Source: Nocardia sp. NBC_01503 (lineage in GTDB: Bacteria > Actinomycetota > Actinomycetes > Mycobacteriales > Mycobacteriaceae). Taken from it: a DNA stretch of 64,000 bases. The stretch spans positions 5,890,001 to 5,954,000 of the forward strand of contig NZ_CP109596.1 of NCBI RefSeq assembly GCF_036327755.1, given 5' to 3'. Positions 8,840 through 17,592 of this stretch are shown piece after piece. Under the pieces are notes generated by a model. The model was not told the DNA's origin and made no database searches. It worked only from the letters and a program-made list of their open reading frames with translations. The stretch's first letter is position 1. Each line of letters starts with the position of its first letter. A program made the translations under genes and the position numbers.

Positions 8840-9814
8840 TCAGGCGGTCTGGGTGGCGGGTGCGCCGACCTCCGCGACGACCGTCTCCCGGGTGCGCATG
8901 GCGGCCCAGAGCGCCGCCGTCGCCGCGACACACGCGGCGGCACCGCCGACGTGGATGGCCACCAGGGCGGCCGGGACGTCGGTCAGATACTGCACCAGAC
9001 CCACGAGCGCCTGGCTGCAGACCAGCACGAGCAGCACGATCAGACGGGTGCGAACGGCCTTGTTCATGCCGATCGCGGCCAGGCCACAGGCCAGCCCGAT
9101 CAGCAGGGCGAGGTACGCGACCAGCAGTTCGGCGTGCAGGTGCACCAGGGTGACGATCTCGACCTGCAGGCGTTCGACCGGCTTCTCGATGCTCTTGTCA
9201 CCGGCGTGCGGTCCCGCGCCCGTGACCAGGGTGCCCGCTATGAGCGTGCCCGACAGGGCGATCCCGCTGAGGGCGGTCAGCAATCGCAGCGGTGTGGGCG
9301 CTCGGACGATCTCGATGCCGTCATCGGGTTCGTTGATCTTGGCGTACAACAGCACTGCCAGCCACACCATCAGCATGGAGGCCAGCAGATGCAACGAGAC
9401 CGTCCACCACAGCAGTCCGGTGCGCACGGTGATACCACCGAGGATCGCCTGCAGCACTGTGCCGCCGGGCATCAGCCACGCGTAGATCTGCACATTGCGT
9501 CGCCGCCGCGCCCGGGTCACCGCGATCACCACCAGGGCCGCACAGAGCGTCACCGCGAAAGTCAGCATGCGATTGCCGAATTCGACCGCCTGGTGAATCG
9601 CCGGGACCTCGGATACCGCGGTTGGGACGAAGCTGCCCGGGAAGCACTGCGGCCAGGTGGGGCAGCCGAGTCCGGAGGAGGTGACGCGAACAATGGCTCC
9701 GGTCACCGCGATTCCGGCCTGGGACAGGATCACCGCGATGGCGATGAGGCGCTGCGCCCGCAGGGACGCGAACGGGAACAGATCGGCGAATCGCTGGAAG
9801 GCGCGAGATAGCAC
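8840..9814 (-). CDS. ctaA: Heme A synthase
   Basis: CtaA (COX15 family) oxidises heme O to heme A for cytochrome aa3 oxidase. The 324-residue protein has eight hydrophobic segments. It has the family GAIVRVTSSGLGCPTWPQC loop with its cysteine pair, histidines in AIHQAVEFGNRM, and later histidines in LHLLAS and LVHLHAELL that match the heme-ligand positions. The start is GTG. Its place beside an ABC exporter and mptB matches the M. tuberculosis Rv1456c neighbourhood as I recall it. Confidence 0.93.
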   Translation of the reverse strand: MLSRAFQRFADLFPFASLRAQRLIAIAVILSQAGIAVTGAIVRVTSSGLGCPTWPQCFPGSFVPTAVSEVPAIHQAVEFGNRMLTFAVTLCAALVVIAVTRARRRRNVQIYAWLMPGGTVLQAILGGITVRTGLLWWTVSLHLLASMLMVWLAVLLYAKINEPDDGIEIVRAPTPLRLLTALSGIALSGTLIAGTLVTGAGPHAGDKSIEKPVERLQVEIVTLVHLHAELLVAYLALLIGLACGLAAIGMNKAVRTRLIVLLVLVCSQALVGLVQYLTDVPAALVAIHVGGAAACVAATAALWAAMRTRETVVAEVGAPATQTA

Positions 9815-9879
9815 GGATCGATGGTAGCGGGAGCGTATTCGGGCCTGTCACCGGCCCTACTACAACCTGTCGTGGAGCC

Positions 9880-10662
9880 TCAGTCGAAGCGGAAGAAACG
9901 GGTGGCGAGCCAGCCGCTGACCGTGCTCCAGGCGGCCAGTACGGCCAGGCCGTACCAGTCGATACTGTTGCGCAGCGCCTGCTCGAGGCACTCCGACAGC
10001 GCGCCGGAGGGAATTATGCGGGCGATCAAGCTGACCGCGCCGGGCAGATCGTCGGACATGAAGACCAGGCTCGCGGTGCCGAGCATGACGAACCACAGAA
10101 TATTCGCCAGCGCCAGCACGATCTCGGCCTTGAGGGTGCCGCCCAGCAGCAGACCCAGCGCGCCGAAAGTGACTGTGCCCAGCGCGATCACGATCGCACC
10201 CAGCAGCAGTCCGGTGAGGGAGGGCCGCCAGCCCAGTGCGATACCGATGCCGCCCAACAGGATCGACTGCAGCACCACCACGATGAGCACCGCCGAGCAC
10301 TTGCCCGCCACAATGCCCCAGCGCGGGAGTGGTGTCGCCCCAAGGCGTTTGAGCGCTCCGTAGCGCCGATCGAAGCCGACCGCGATGGCCTGGCCGGTGA
10401 AGGCGGTGGACATGATCGCCACCATCATCACGGCCGGGACGACGCGATCCACCCGATGGTCGCCGAGTCCGCTCAACGGCAGCAGTGTCAATCCGATCAG
10501 CAGCGTGATCGGGATGAACATGGTGAGCAGCAGCTGTTCGCCATTGCGCAGCAACAGGATCAGCTCCATGCGGGTCTGCGCGGTCAGCATCTTGGCCCGG
10601 GTGGTGGGCTGCGGTGCGGGCGTGAAGGTACCGGGTGCGAAGCGGTTGATGGTCTCGGTCAC
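9880..10662 (-). CDS. ABC transporter permease (ABC-2 type)
   Basis: A 260-residue six-helix ABC-2 permease, counterpart of Rv1457c by position. The GTG at 10662 is chosen because it overlaps the TGA of the upstream ATPase (GTGA). The longer reading from 10758 only translates ATPase DNA in another frame. It shows the conserved FDRRYGALKRLGATPLPRW segment between helices 2 and 3, typical of these exporters. The substrate is unknown. Confidence 0.88.
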   Translation of the reverse strand: MTETINRFAPGTFTPAPQPTTRAKMLTAQTRMELILLLRNGEQLLLTMFIPITLLIGLTLLPLSGLGDHRVDRVVPAVMMVAIMSTAFTGQAIAVGFDRRYGALKRLGATPLPRWGIVAGKCSAVLIVVVLQSILLGGIGIALGWRPSLTGLLLGAIVIALGTVTFGALGLLLGGTLKAEIVLALANILWFVMLGTASLVFMSDDLPGAVSLIARIIPSGALSECLEQALRNSIDWYGLAVLAAWSTVSGWLATRFFRFD

Positions 10663-11591
10663 CCTCTGATTTCCCGTCCGGTCAGTTCGAGGAAGACATC
10701 CTCCAGGCGGCGCTGGTCGATGCGAATATCGGTGGGCAGCACGTCGATTCGCGCACACCAGGCGGTGACGGTGGCCAGCACCTGCGGGGTGATATCGCCG
10801 TGCAGCTGGTAGGAGCCGGGGGTGGTCTCCTTCGGTGTGAAGCCCTCCGGGAGTGCGGCCGCCAGCAGCGCGAGATCGAGATTCGGTGGGGCGGTGAAGG
10901 CCAGGCGGCCCTCGGCGCCGTGCGAGGTGACCTCGGCGGGCGTGCCCTGCGCGACGATCCGGCCGTGGTCGATGATGACCAGCTGATCCGCGAGCTGCTC
11001 CGCCTCATCCATGAGATGCGTGGTGAGCAGCACGCTCACACCGTCGCGGCGCAGCGCGTCGATCAGCTCCCACACCAAATGCCTTGCCTGCGCGTCCAAT
11101 CCGGCGGTCGGCTCATCGAGGAAGACGATCTCGGGCCGTCCCACCAGTGCGCACGCCAGTGCCAGCCGCTGCTGCTGCCCGCCGGAGAGCCGCCGGTACG
11201 GGGTGCGTCGCGCGTCCTGCAATCCGAGCGTCGACAGCAGCCAGTTCGGATCGAGGGGATTGGCCGAGTACGAGGCGACCAGATCCAGCATCTCCCCGGC
11301 CTTGGATCCGGGATACGCCCCGCCGCCCTGCAGCATGACGCCGATACGCGGCCGCAGTCGATCGGAGTCCGCGATCGGATCCAGCCCGAGCACTCGCACG
11401 CTTCCGGCATCGGGGGCGACGAATCCCTCGCACATTTCGGTGGTCGTGGTTTTTCCCGCCCCATTGGGTCCGAGCAGTGCCAGCACCTGTGCGCGTTGCA
11501 GTTCGAAGCTGAGGCCGTCGACCGCGGTGGTGTCGCCGTAGCGTTTGACGACGCCGTCGACTCTGACGGCGGGTTCGGAGGCTGCGGTCAC
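10659..11591 (-). CDS. ABC transporter ATP-binding protein
   Basis: A 310-residue ATPase, counterpart of Rv1458c. Walker A is GPNGAGKTTT, the Q-loop region is GVMLQGGG, the signature is RLSGGQQQRLALA, Walker B is IVFLDEPTAGLD, and the switch His is in LLTTHLMDE. The GTG at 11591 overlaps the mptB TGA by four bases and gives a normal N terminus (VTAASEPAVRVDGV). It powers the adjacent ABC-2 permease. Translational coupling mptB-ATPase-permease suggests a shared envelope role, which is inferred. Confidence 0.93.
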   Translation of the reverse strand: MTAASEPAVRVDGVVKRYGDTTAVDGLSFELQRAQVLALLGPNGAGKTTTTEMCEGFVAPDAGSVRVLGLDPIADSDRLRPRIGVMLQGGGAYPGSKAGEMLDLVASYSANPLDPNWLLSTLGLQDARRTPYRRLSGGQQQRLALACALVGRPEIVFLDEPTAGLDAQARHLVWELIDALRRDGVSVLLTTHLMDEAEQLADQLVIIDHGRIVAQGTPAEVTSHGAEGRLAFTAPPNLDLALLAAALPEGFTPKETTPGSYQLHGDITPQVLATVTAWCARIDVLPTDIRIDQRRLEDVFLELTGREIRG

Positions 11592-13279
11592 GATGAGACA
11601 CCGTAGGCCGTGGGCTGCTGTGACGGAGCCGACACCCCCGGCTGATTGCGCCATGGCAGCACATTGCGGGTGAGGAAAATCAGCAGCAAACCCACGAGCA
11701 CGGTGGCGATGGCGGATTCGACGATCTGGAAAACATAGAAGTCCGCGCCGCGCGGCATGACCATCATGCTGACCACCACGGACAGGACTACCGCGGGAAC
11801 TCGGAACGCGGGCCGGGTCGCCCAGGCCGCGAGCGGAACGATCGCCCAGAGCAGGTACCAGGGCTGCACCACCGGGAACAGCAGTACGAGTGCGCCGAGT
11901 GCGACCCCCAGCGCGCCGATCGGATTAAGCCGTCCCTTCCAGGTGGCGACGAGCATGCGCAGGATGATGAACGCCATCACGATCTCCGCCATCGGCCGAA
12001 TGAGATCGAGCAGGGCGGTGGTGTGATCACCGAGTCCGAGCAGTACGCCCCCGAATCCGGTGATGATGCCGATGGCCGTGGGCAGTGACAGATAGCTGCG
12101 GACCGCACTGGCCTGATTCAGCGTATATATCCAGCCGAATCCGAGACCGCTGAAGCCGCTGACGAAAGCCGTTGTGGCGACGGCGACCGCACCTAATATG
12201 GCCCCCGCCAAGAGAATCGACCGAATTCCGTTACCCCACCGCCGGGCCAATGCCATTCCGACGAAACCGAGCGCGACAATCGACGTGATCTTTATCGACG
12301 AGGACAAAGTAATGACCACCGCGCCGAATATGAGGGTGGCCCAGGCATTTCTGTCGAATATCGGTGAATCGTCAATGGCCCGAAGGCAGAACTCCAATCC
12401 CGCGAGCATGAGCCCGAGCATGAGCGCGTCATTGTGCACCCCGCCGACCAGGTGGAACAGCACCAGCGGATTGGCCGCACCCAACCACAGCGCACTCACC
12501 GGCGCCACGCCGCAGCGCCGGGCCAGCCGGGGGAGCGCCCAGACGATCAGTGCCACACCCGCGAGCGCCAGCAGCCGGTGCATCCACACCCCGGCGATAA
12601 TGTTGCTGCCGGTCAATTCCGCGATACCGCGCCCCATCCACAAGAACAGCGGACCGTAGGGCGCGGGGGTCTCCCGCCAGATATTCGGCACATTATTGGT
12701 CAGCACATTGCTGAGCCCGAGCCCGTCGACCGGTCCCACCTGATAGGGATCCAATCCACGCGCCGCGATTTCGCTCTGCGCGAGATAGGAATACACGTCA
12801 TTGCTGAACATCGGCGGTGCGACGCTGAGCGGAATGATCCACAGCAGCAGCGTCCGATCCATCTGCGACCGCGTCAGCCGGTGCCGCGGATTCCCGCCCC
12901 ATCCGCCGACCGCGAATCGTCCGAGCAGCAGCCACGCCATCACCACGAGCGTCGCGCCGATCATGCACATGGCCAGCGTCGAGGTGTGCGCCCGCGCGAA
13001 GAATCCCAGCACCCGCAGCCCGGACGTCGGATTCTGATGCACCGGCTGGGCACCCACGCCGAGCGCGGAGATCGCCATGATCACCACACCGGTGGCCCCG
13101 AGCAACCGGATCCGCATCAGCTGCAGGGTTTCTCGCCGGTCGAGCCCCGGCACCTCGGTCTCATTGGTGTGCAGGACCGCGATCGTGTGGTCGGACGGCT
13201 GGACGTCCAGGCCCAGCACCCGGCGTCCCAGGTCGATCACTCTGCGCGCCGCGCCATCCACTACCGCCACGGTCGCCAA
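11588..13279 (-). CDS. mptB: Polyprenol-phosphomannose alpha-1,6-mannosyltransferase
   Basis: A 563-residue GT-C membrane glycosyltransferase with more than ten hydrophobic segments. It matches the MptB family, which starts the alpha-1,6-mannan core of lipomannan using polyprenyl-phosphomannose. Conserved loop features include a Glu-containing first extracytoplasmic loop, SNDVYSYLAQSEIAARGLDPY, the ETPAPYGPLFLW segment, and VGGVHNDALMLGLMLAG. The first start codon is TTG at 13279, and GTG at 13270 is an alternative. It is the first gene of an operon with the ABC exporter. Confidence 0.9.
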   Translation of the reverse strand: MATVAVVDGAARRVIDLGRRVLGLDVQPSDHTIAVLHTNETEVPGLDRRETLQLMRIRLLGATGVVIMAISALGVGAQPVHQNPTSGLRVLGFFARAHTSTLAMCMIGATLVVMAWLLLGRFAVGGWGGNPRHRLTRSQMDRTLLLWIIPLSVAPPMFSNDVYSYLAQSEIAARGLDPYQVGPVDGLGLSNVLTNNVPNIWRETPAPYGPLFLWMGRGIAELTGSNIIAGVWMHRLLALAGVALIVWALPRLARRCGVAPVSALWLGAANPLVLFHLVGGVHNDALMLGLMLAGLEFCLRAIDDSPIFDRNAWATLIFGAVVITLSSSIKITSIVALGFVGMALARRWGNGIRSILLAGAILGAVAVATTAFVSGFSGLGFGWIYTLNQASAVRSYLSLPTAIGIITGFGGVLLGLGDHTTALLDLIRPMAEIVMAFIILRMLVATWKGRLNPIGALGVALGALVLLFPVVQPWYLLWAIVPLAAWATRPAFRVPAVVLSVVVSMMVMPRGADFYVFQIVESAIATVLVGLLLIFLTRNVLPWRNQPGVSAPSQQPTAYGVSS

Positions 13280-13398
13280 GCCTAGTAGGGAACAATCGCC
13301 TGACCGCCCATCGCATGGTGGTATCCGGAATCGCGTCCGGATCGACTGTTCGAGCCATCTCAGTGGTGAACCGTCCGCAAGGATTGGAGTGATCGTCC

Positions 13399-13590
13399 GT
13401 GACTGTCCCGGCTATGCGTCCGCGCCCGGGGAACCTGCGCGTCGTGGCCGAGCAGATCGAACAGGCCACGGGTCTGCGTGTGGAGATCCTGGGGGGCAGC
13501 CTGGTGATGTCACCGACACCGCCTGGAAAGCATGCCGGGGATCCGTCGACTACGTCAGCGGTTGGAAACCCAGATGCCCGTCGGCCTAGT
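13399..13590 (+). pseudogene. Uma2-family (DUF820) nuclease remnant, frameshifted and truncated
   Basis: A GTG-initiated frame starts MTVPAMRPRPGNLRVVAEQ and continues TGLRVEILGGSLVMSPTP-GKHAG, the beginning of an Uma2-type restriction-endonuclease-fold protein. At about 13536 the homologous reading moves to another frame, where IRRLRQRLETQMPVGL follows. After about 13590 similarity stops. Full-length members have roughly 180-200 residues, so only the first third survives. It lies at the left end of the block inserted between mptB and sufR. Confidence 0.65.
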
Positions 13591-13722
13591 TGATCCTGCT
13601 GCGGTTGACCGGGCATGCGGCCTGGTGGTCGCCGCGCTGGTTGTGGTGCGTGCTGCCGGGTATCAGTTTCGGGCACTGAGGACGGATTGTTCGAATGGTG
13701 AGCCGCACCGCATATCCCTTGG

Positions 13723-13738
13723 ATACCCCCAGGGGTAT
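13723..13738. promoter_or_regulatory. CsoR/CstR-family operator
   Basis: ATACCCC-CA-GGGGTAT is an inverted repeat with perfect seven-base arms around a two-base centre, the form of the G-tract operators bound by CsoR/RcnR/FrmR-family tetramers. It lies 34 bases upstream of the ATG of a CsoR-family gene, placing it over the likely promoter. Autoregulation is inferred. Confidence 0.85.
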
Positions 13739-13771
13739 GATCGGTGTATCGAACCTAGGGAAGGAACCGGC

Positions 13772-14041
13772 ATGGTCGGCGACGAAGACAGCATCTCACT
13801 GGTACTCAACCGTCTGCGCCGCGCGCACGGGCAGTTGGCCGGGGTGATCTCCATGATCGAGCAGGGCCGCGAGTGCAAGGACGTGGTCACCCAGCTCGCC
13901 GCCGTATCCAAGGCGCTCGACCGTGCCGGTTTCAAGATTGTCGCCACCGGGCTGCGTGACTGTCTGACCGGTGAGAACGCCGAAGGCGCCGAACCGCTTT
14001 CGGTCGAGGAACTCGAGAAACTCTTCCTGGCTCTGGCCTGA
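13772..14041 (+). CDS. CsoR-family repressor lacking the copper-site histidine (CstR-like)
   Basis: An 89-residue all-helical regulator. Longer in-frame readings from 13532 translate the Uma2 remnant and are rejected; the ATG at 13772 has AGGGAAGGAA upstream. Cys35 and Cys64 match the two copper-ligand cysteines of M. tuberculosis CsoR (36 and 65). The residue at the His61 position is Gly60. CsoR-family proteins with two cysteines but no histidine include the persulfide sensor CstR, so reactive-sulfur sensing is more likely than copper sensing, though this is inferred. It is followed by a DUF302 gene. Confidence 0.85.
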   Translation: MVGDEDSISLVLNRLRRAHGQLAGVISMIEQGRECKDVVTQLAAVSKALDRAGFKIVATGLRDCLTGENAEGAEPLSVEELEKLFLALA

Positions 14042-14065
14042 GCCGGGATCGGAAGGAGACCGATC

Positions 14066-14458
14066 ATGAGCATCGCACTCGCGACCACCCTGCACACCGA
14101 CTTCGACGACGCCGTCGAACGCACCCGTAAGGCCCTGTCCGAGCAGGGGTTCGGTGTGCTCACCGAGATCGATGTGACCGCCACGCTGCGGAGCAAGCTC
14201 GGTACGGAGATGGAGCGGTACCTGATTCTCGGCGCGTGTAATCCGCCGCTGGCGCATGCCGCGCTGGAGGTGGATCGGCAGATCGGATTGCTGCTGCCCT
14301 GCAATGTGGTTGTCCGCGAGGACCGTTCGAGCGGTGACGTGCTGGTCGAGGCCATGAATCCGGAGCTGATGGTGCAGGTGGCGGGGGAGTCCGCACTGCG
14401 GGCGGTCGCGGACCAGGCCACGGCCAAACTTCGGGCCGCGATCGAAGCGCTCGGCTGA
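14066..14458 (+). CDS. DUF302 domain protein
   Basis: A 130-residue DUF302 protein, recognised by TDFDDAVERTRKALSEQGFGVLTEIDV and the later ILGACNPPLAHAALEVD and LLLPCNVVV segments. The fold is a small alpha/beta domain of unknown function. Members often sit next to CsoR-type repressors or sulfur-handling genes. The gene begins 25 bases after the CsoR-like stop with GGAAGGAG upstream, so both are probably expressed from the ATACCCC operator-promoter. Cysteines in LGACN and LLPCN could matter for a thiol or metal role. Confidence 0.85.
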   Translation: MSIALATTLHTDFDDAVERTRKALSEQGFGVLTEIDVTATLRSKLGTEMERYLILGACNPPLAHAALEVDRQIGLLLPCNVVVREDRSSGDVLVEAMNPELMVQVAGESALRAVADQATAKLRAAIEALG

Positions 14459-14597
14459 ACCGCCCCGCCGGTCCGCCTGTTTCGTGGTTCCCGCCGGATA
14501 TCGCATCGAGTGCGAAAGTGCACGCGGTGCAATCGGATTGGCTGCGAACCGGCTCGTTCATCCTGCCGGTGTCGGACCCGGCTCATAGGCTTGATGC

Positions 14598-15188
14598 ATG
14601 GTTTCCGAGTCGAAGGGGCGGATCGAGGTGGCCGCGGCGGGGCTTTTGGCACGTCACGGCTATCACGGGTTCGGTCTCAAGAAGCTGAGTGATGCGGCCG
14701 GGCTGCCGTACGGGTCCATCTACCACCACTTTCCGGGTGGGAAGGAGGAGATCGCGGTATCGGCCATCACCGGAACCGGAGCGCAGGTGGGGCGCATGAT
14801 CCGGGATGGTTCGGCGGATGTGTTCGCCACGGCCGCAGCATTGTTCGAGTTCATGGCCGCGAAACTCGCTGCCTCCGAATGGACCGACGGCTGTTCGGTG
14901 GGTACGCCCGCGCTCGACGGCGGTAGCGATGTGGAAGCGGTGCGCACCGCGTGCGTTATTGCATTCGATGCCATGGCAGGGGGTTTCGCGGAGTTGCTCA
15001 TGGAAATGGGTCTGCCGGAACAGGAGTCGCGCGAGCTGGCCACCACGGTGATCGCCGCCTACGAGGGTGCGACCCTGCTGGCTCGGGTTCGTCGCTCCGA
15101 CGAACCCCTGCACACTGTAGCCGCGGCCATGACCCGGCTCATTCGCGCGAGCCTGGCGGAGTTGGCCGCCGAAACGAACCGTAGCTAA
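14598..15188 (+). CDS. TetR-family regulator
   Basis: A 196-residue TetR repressor. The DNA-binding domain runs to about residue 50 and shows AAGLLARHGYHGFGLKKLSDAAGLPYGSIYHHF. The C-terminal part is a ligand-binding helical domain of the LmrA/YxaF-like C-terminal type. No target can be assigned; it lies alone between the CsoR/DUF302 pair and sufR, at the right end of the block that interrupts the mptB-sufR neighbourhood. Confidence 0.88.
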   Translation: MVSESKGRIEVAAAGLLARHGYHGFGLKKLSDAAGLPYGSIYHHFPGGKEEIAVSAITGTGAQVGRMIRDGSADVFATAAALFEFMAAKLAASEWTDGCSVGTPALDGGSDVEAVRTACVIAFDAMAGGFAELLMEMGLPEQESRELATTVIAAYEGATLLARVRRSDEPLHTVAAAMTRLIRASLAELAAETNRS

Positions 15189-15241
15189 ATATTTGCTGTC
15201 CGAGTGAAGTGCTGCCGGCCCCATCGCCCCCGGTTGGATGC

Positions 15242-15257
15242 TGTGTAAAGGTTCACA
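15242..15257. promoter_or_regulatory. CRP/GlxR-like site upstream of sufR
   Basis: TGTGT-aaaggt-TCACA differs by one base from the TGTGA-N6-TCACA consensus of cAMP-dependent CRP/GlxR regulators. It lies about 70-85 bases before the sufR start, a plausible activator position. Single imperfect sites occur by chance, so this is tentative. Confidence 0.4.
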
Positions 15258-15314
15258 CCTCCATGTCCCGTGAAGTCAGGTGACCCTTACTGGAACGTGG
15301 GAAGTAATTCCGTC

Positions 15315-15329
15315 ACACTGATGTTGTGA
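15315..15329. promoter_or_regulatory. SufR operator candidate overlapping the sufR start
   Basis: ACACT-gatgt-TGTGA fits the ACACT-N5-TGTGA motif that I recall being reported for M. tuberculosis SufR. It can also be read as TCACA-N7-TGTGA. The right half-site covers the GTG start codon at 15326, so bound SufR would block the promoter or transcription start directly. Confidence 0.6.
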
Positions 15330-16135
15330 AAACCGTGGGTTTGCGGAATGTGACAGCCGAAACCGGGCGCCAGCAGGGCGCCCGGGCTGCTGTTGTGTCC
15401 GCACCGGCCGGTGAGGGGCACACCCGTGAGGCCGTTATCAAGCTCTTGCTGGAGGAAGGTCCGATTACCGCGACCGCCATCGGCAAGCGGCTGGGTCTGA
15501 GCCCCGCGGGTGTGCGTCGGCATCTGGACGCGCTCATCGAATCCGGTGAGGCGCGGGCGGCGCGCTCGGCGGCCTGGCAGCAGAAGGGCCGCGGGCGTCC
15601 CGCCAAGCAGTACCAGTTGACGGCCACCGGCCGCGGCCGCCTCGGCCATGCCTACGATGACCTCGCAGGTGCCGCGATGCGTCAGCTGCGCGAGATCGGC
15701 GGGGACAAGGCCATCGTCGAATTCGCGCGCAAGCGGGTCGGTGCCATTGTCGCCGGGATCGGTCAGCTCGAGCGGCATACGCCGGAGTCGACCATCGACA
15801 AGGCCGATGAGATCGCGGACGCGTTCTCCGAGGCCGGGTTCGCCGCCTCCACCCGGAAAGTCGGTGCGGGAGTGCAGATCTGCCAACACCACTGCCCGGT
15901 ATCGCATGTCGCCGAGGAGTTCCCGGAGCTGTGCGCCGCCGAGCTCGAGGCTTTCAAGCAAATACTCGGCACGCATGTGCAGCGCTTGGCGACCATCGCC
16001 AATGGCGATTGCGCGTGCACCACGCACGTTCCGCTCACGCTCACCGTGCCGCCCAAAACGAATACCGCTGAAACAACCCCCGTTGCCCAGCCCGCAACGA
16101 CTTCTACACACGACTCCGGAAGGAGTGCCGAATGA
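15326..16135 (+). CDS. sufR: SufR, iron-sulfur-sensing repressor of the suf operon
   Basis: A 269-residue ArsR/DeoR-like winged-helix regulator. The helix-turn-helix region (about 35-75) reads GPITATAIGKRLGLSPAGV. Cys186, Cys190, Cys203 and Cys231 have the spacing 3-12-27, which agrees with my recollection of the 4Fe-4S ligands of M. tuberculosis SufR. Residues after about 240 form a low-complexity tail rich in Thr and Pro. The GTG start has no ribosome site and lies inside the operator candidate, suggesting leaderless translation. The stop overlaps sufB (ATGA). Confidence 0.93.
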   Translation: MKTVGLRNVTAETGRQQGARAAVVSAPAGEGHTREAVIKLLLEEGPITATAIGKRLGLSPAGVRRHLDALIESGEARAARSAAWQQKGRGRPAKQYQLTATGRGRLGHAYDDLAGAAMRQLREIGGDKAIVEFARKRVGAIVAGIGQLERHTPESTIDKADEIADAFSEAGFAASTRKVGAGVQICQHHCPVSHVAEEFPELCAAELEAFKQILGTHVQRLATIANGDCACTTHVPLTLTVPPKTNTAETTPVAQPATTSTHDSGRSAE

Positions 16136-17592
16136 CGACTACAGCCGCGGCGAGCCGCGAATCTGATACCGCCCAGGTTCCGCCTCTCACCCAAGAGGAG
16201 ACCATCGCCTCCATTGGGACCTACGGGTACGGCTGGGCCGACAAGGATGTCGCCGGTGCCAGTGCCAAGCGCGGCCTGTCCGAGGAGGTCGTGCGCGACA
16301 TCTCGGCGAAGAAGAGCGAGCCCGAATGGATGCTCGACTTCCGGCTGAAGGCGCTGCGCATCTTCGACAAGAAGCCGATGCCGAGTTGGGGTTCTGACCT
16401 CGACGGCATTCACTTCGACAACATCAAGTACTTCGTGCGTTCCAGCGAGAAGCAGGCCGCCACGTGGGAAGACCTGCCCGAGGACATCAAGAACACCTAC
16501 GACAAGCTGGGCATCCCGGAGGCCGAGAAGCAGCGTCTGGTGTCCGGTGTCGCGGCGCAGTACGAGTCCGAGGTCGTCTACCACTCGATCCGTGAGGATC
16601 TCGAGAAGCAGGGCGTCATCTTCCTGGACACCGATACCGCGCTCAAGGAGCACCCGGAGCTGTTCCAGCAGTACTTCGGTTCGGTCATCCCGTCCGGTGA
16701 CAACAAGTTCTCGGCGCTGAATTCGGCTACCTGGTCCGGCGGTTCGTTCATCTACGTGCCGAAGGGCGTGCACGTGGATATTCCGCTGCAGGCGTACTTC
16801 CGCATCAACACCGAGAACATGGGTCAGTTCGAGCGGACGCTGATCATCGTCGACGAGGATGCCTACGTGCATTACGTCGAGGGTTGTACCGCGCCTATCT
16901 ACAGCTCCGATTCGCTGCACTCCGCGGTCGTGGAGATCATCGTGAAGAAGGGTGGCCGCTGCCGGTACACCACCATTCAGAACTGGTCGAACAACGTCTA
17001 CAACCTGGTCACCAAGCGGGCCAAGGCCGAGGCGGGCGCGACCATGGAATGGGTCGACGGCAATATCGGCTCCAAGGTCACCATGAAGTACCCGGCCGTG
17101 TGGATGACCGGTGAGCACGCCAAGGGCGAGGTGCTCTCCATCGCGTTCGCCGGTGCGGGTCAGCACCAGGACACCGGTGCGAAGATGCTGCACCTGGCGC
17201 CGCACACCTCCTCGAACATCATCTCCAAGTCGGTGGCGCGCGGCGGCGGTCGTGCCTCGTACCGCGGCCTGGTGCAGGTGAACAAGGGTGCGTACGGCTC
17301 GAAGTCGACCGTGAAGTGCGATGCGCTGCTGGTGGACAACATCTCTCGTTCGGACACCTACCCGTACGTCGATATCCGCGAGGACGACGTGACCATGGGT
17401 CATGAGGCGACCGTCTCCAAGGTCTCCGAGGACCAGCTGTTCTACCTGATGAGCCGCGGCCTCACCGAGGACGAGGCCATGGCCATGGTGGTGCGCGGCT
17501 TCGTGGAGCCGATCGCCAAGGAATTGCCCATGGAGTACGCCCTCGAGCTGAACCGCCTGATCGAGCTGCAAATGGAAGGAGCCGTCGGCTGA
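16132..17592 (+). CDS. sufB: SUF scaffold subunit SufB
   Basis: SufB is the scaffold of the SufBCD complex on which Fe-S clusters are built in the cytosol. The 486-residue protein starts with the TQEETIASIGTYGYGWADKD segment typical of actinobacterial SufB and continues into the beta-helix core, with YVEGCTAPIYSSDSLHSAVVE containing the conserved Cys and RGLTEDEAMAMVVRGF near the C terminus. There is no intein, unlike M. tuberculosis Rv1461. It overlaps sufR by four bases and sufD by one. Confidence 0.97.
   Translation: MTTTAAASRESDTAQVPPLTQEETIASIGTYGYGWADKDVAGASAKRGLSEEVVRDISAKKSEPEWMLDFRLKALRIFDKKPMPSWGSDLDGIHFDNIKYFVRSSEKQAATWEDLPEDIKNTYDKLGIPEAEKQRLVSGVAAQYESEVVYHSIREDLEKQGVIFLDTDTALKEHPELFQQYFGSVIPSGDNKFSALNSATWSGGSFIYVPKGVHVDIPLQAYFRINTENMGQFERTLIIVDEDAYVHYVEGCTAPIYSSDSLHSAVVEIIVKKGGRCRYTTIQNWSNNVYNLVTKRAKAEAGATMEWVDGNIGSKVTMKYPAVWMTGEHAKGEVLSIAFAGAGQHQDTGAKMLHLAPHTSSNIISKSVARGGGRASYRGLVQVNKGAYGSKSTVKCDALLVDNISRSDTYPYVDIREDDVTMGHEATVSKVSEDQLFYLMSRGLTEDEAMAMVVRGFVEPIAKELPMEYALELNRLIELQMEGAVG

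Noticed and set aside
9850..9867. Small hairpin GGGCC-N7-GGCCC between ctaA and the ABC permease
   Set aside because: Only five pairs and a poor loop; too weak to call as a terminator in GC-rich DNA.
13532..13771. N-terminal extension of the CsoR-like protein to 169 residues
   Set aside because: The upstream part reads through the Uma2 remnant and the ATACCCC operator. ATG 13772 with a good ribosome site gives the normal family length.
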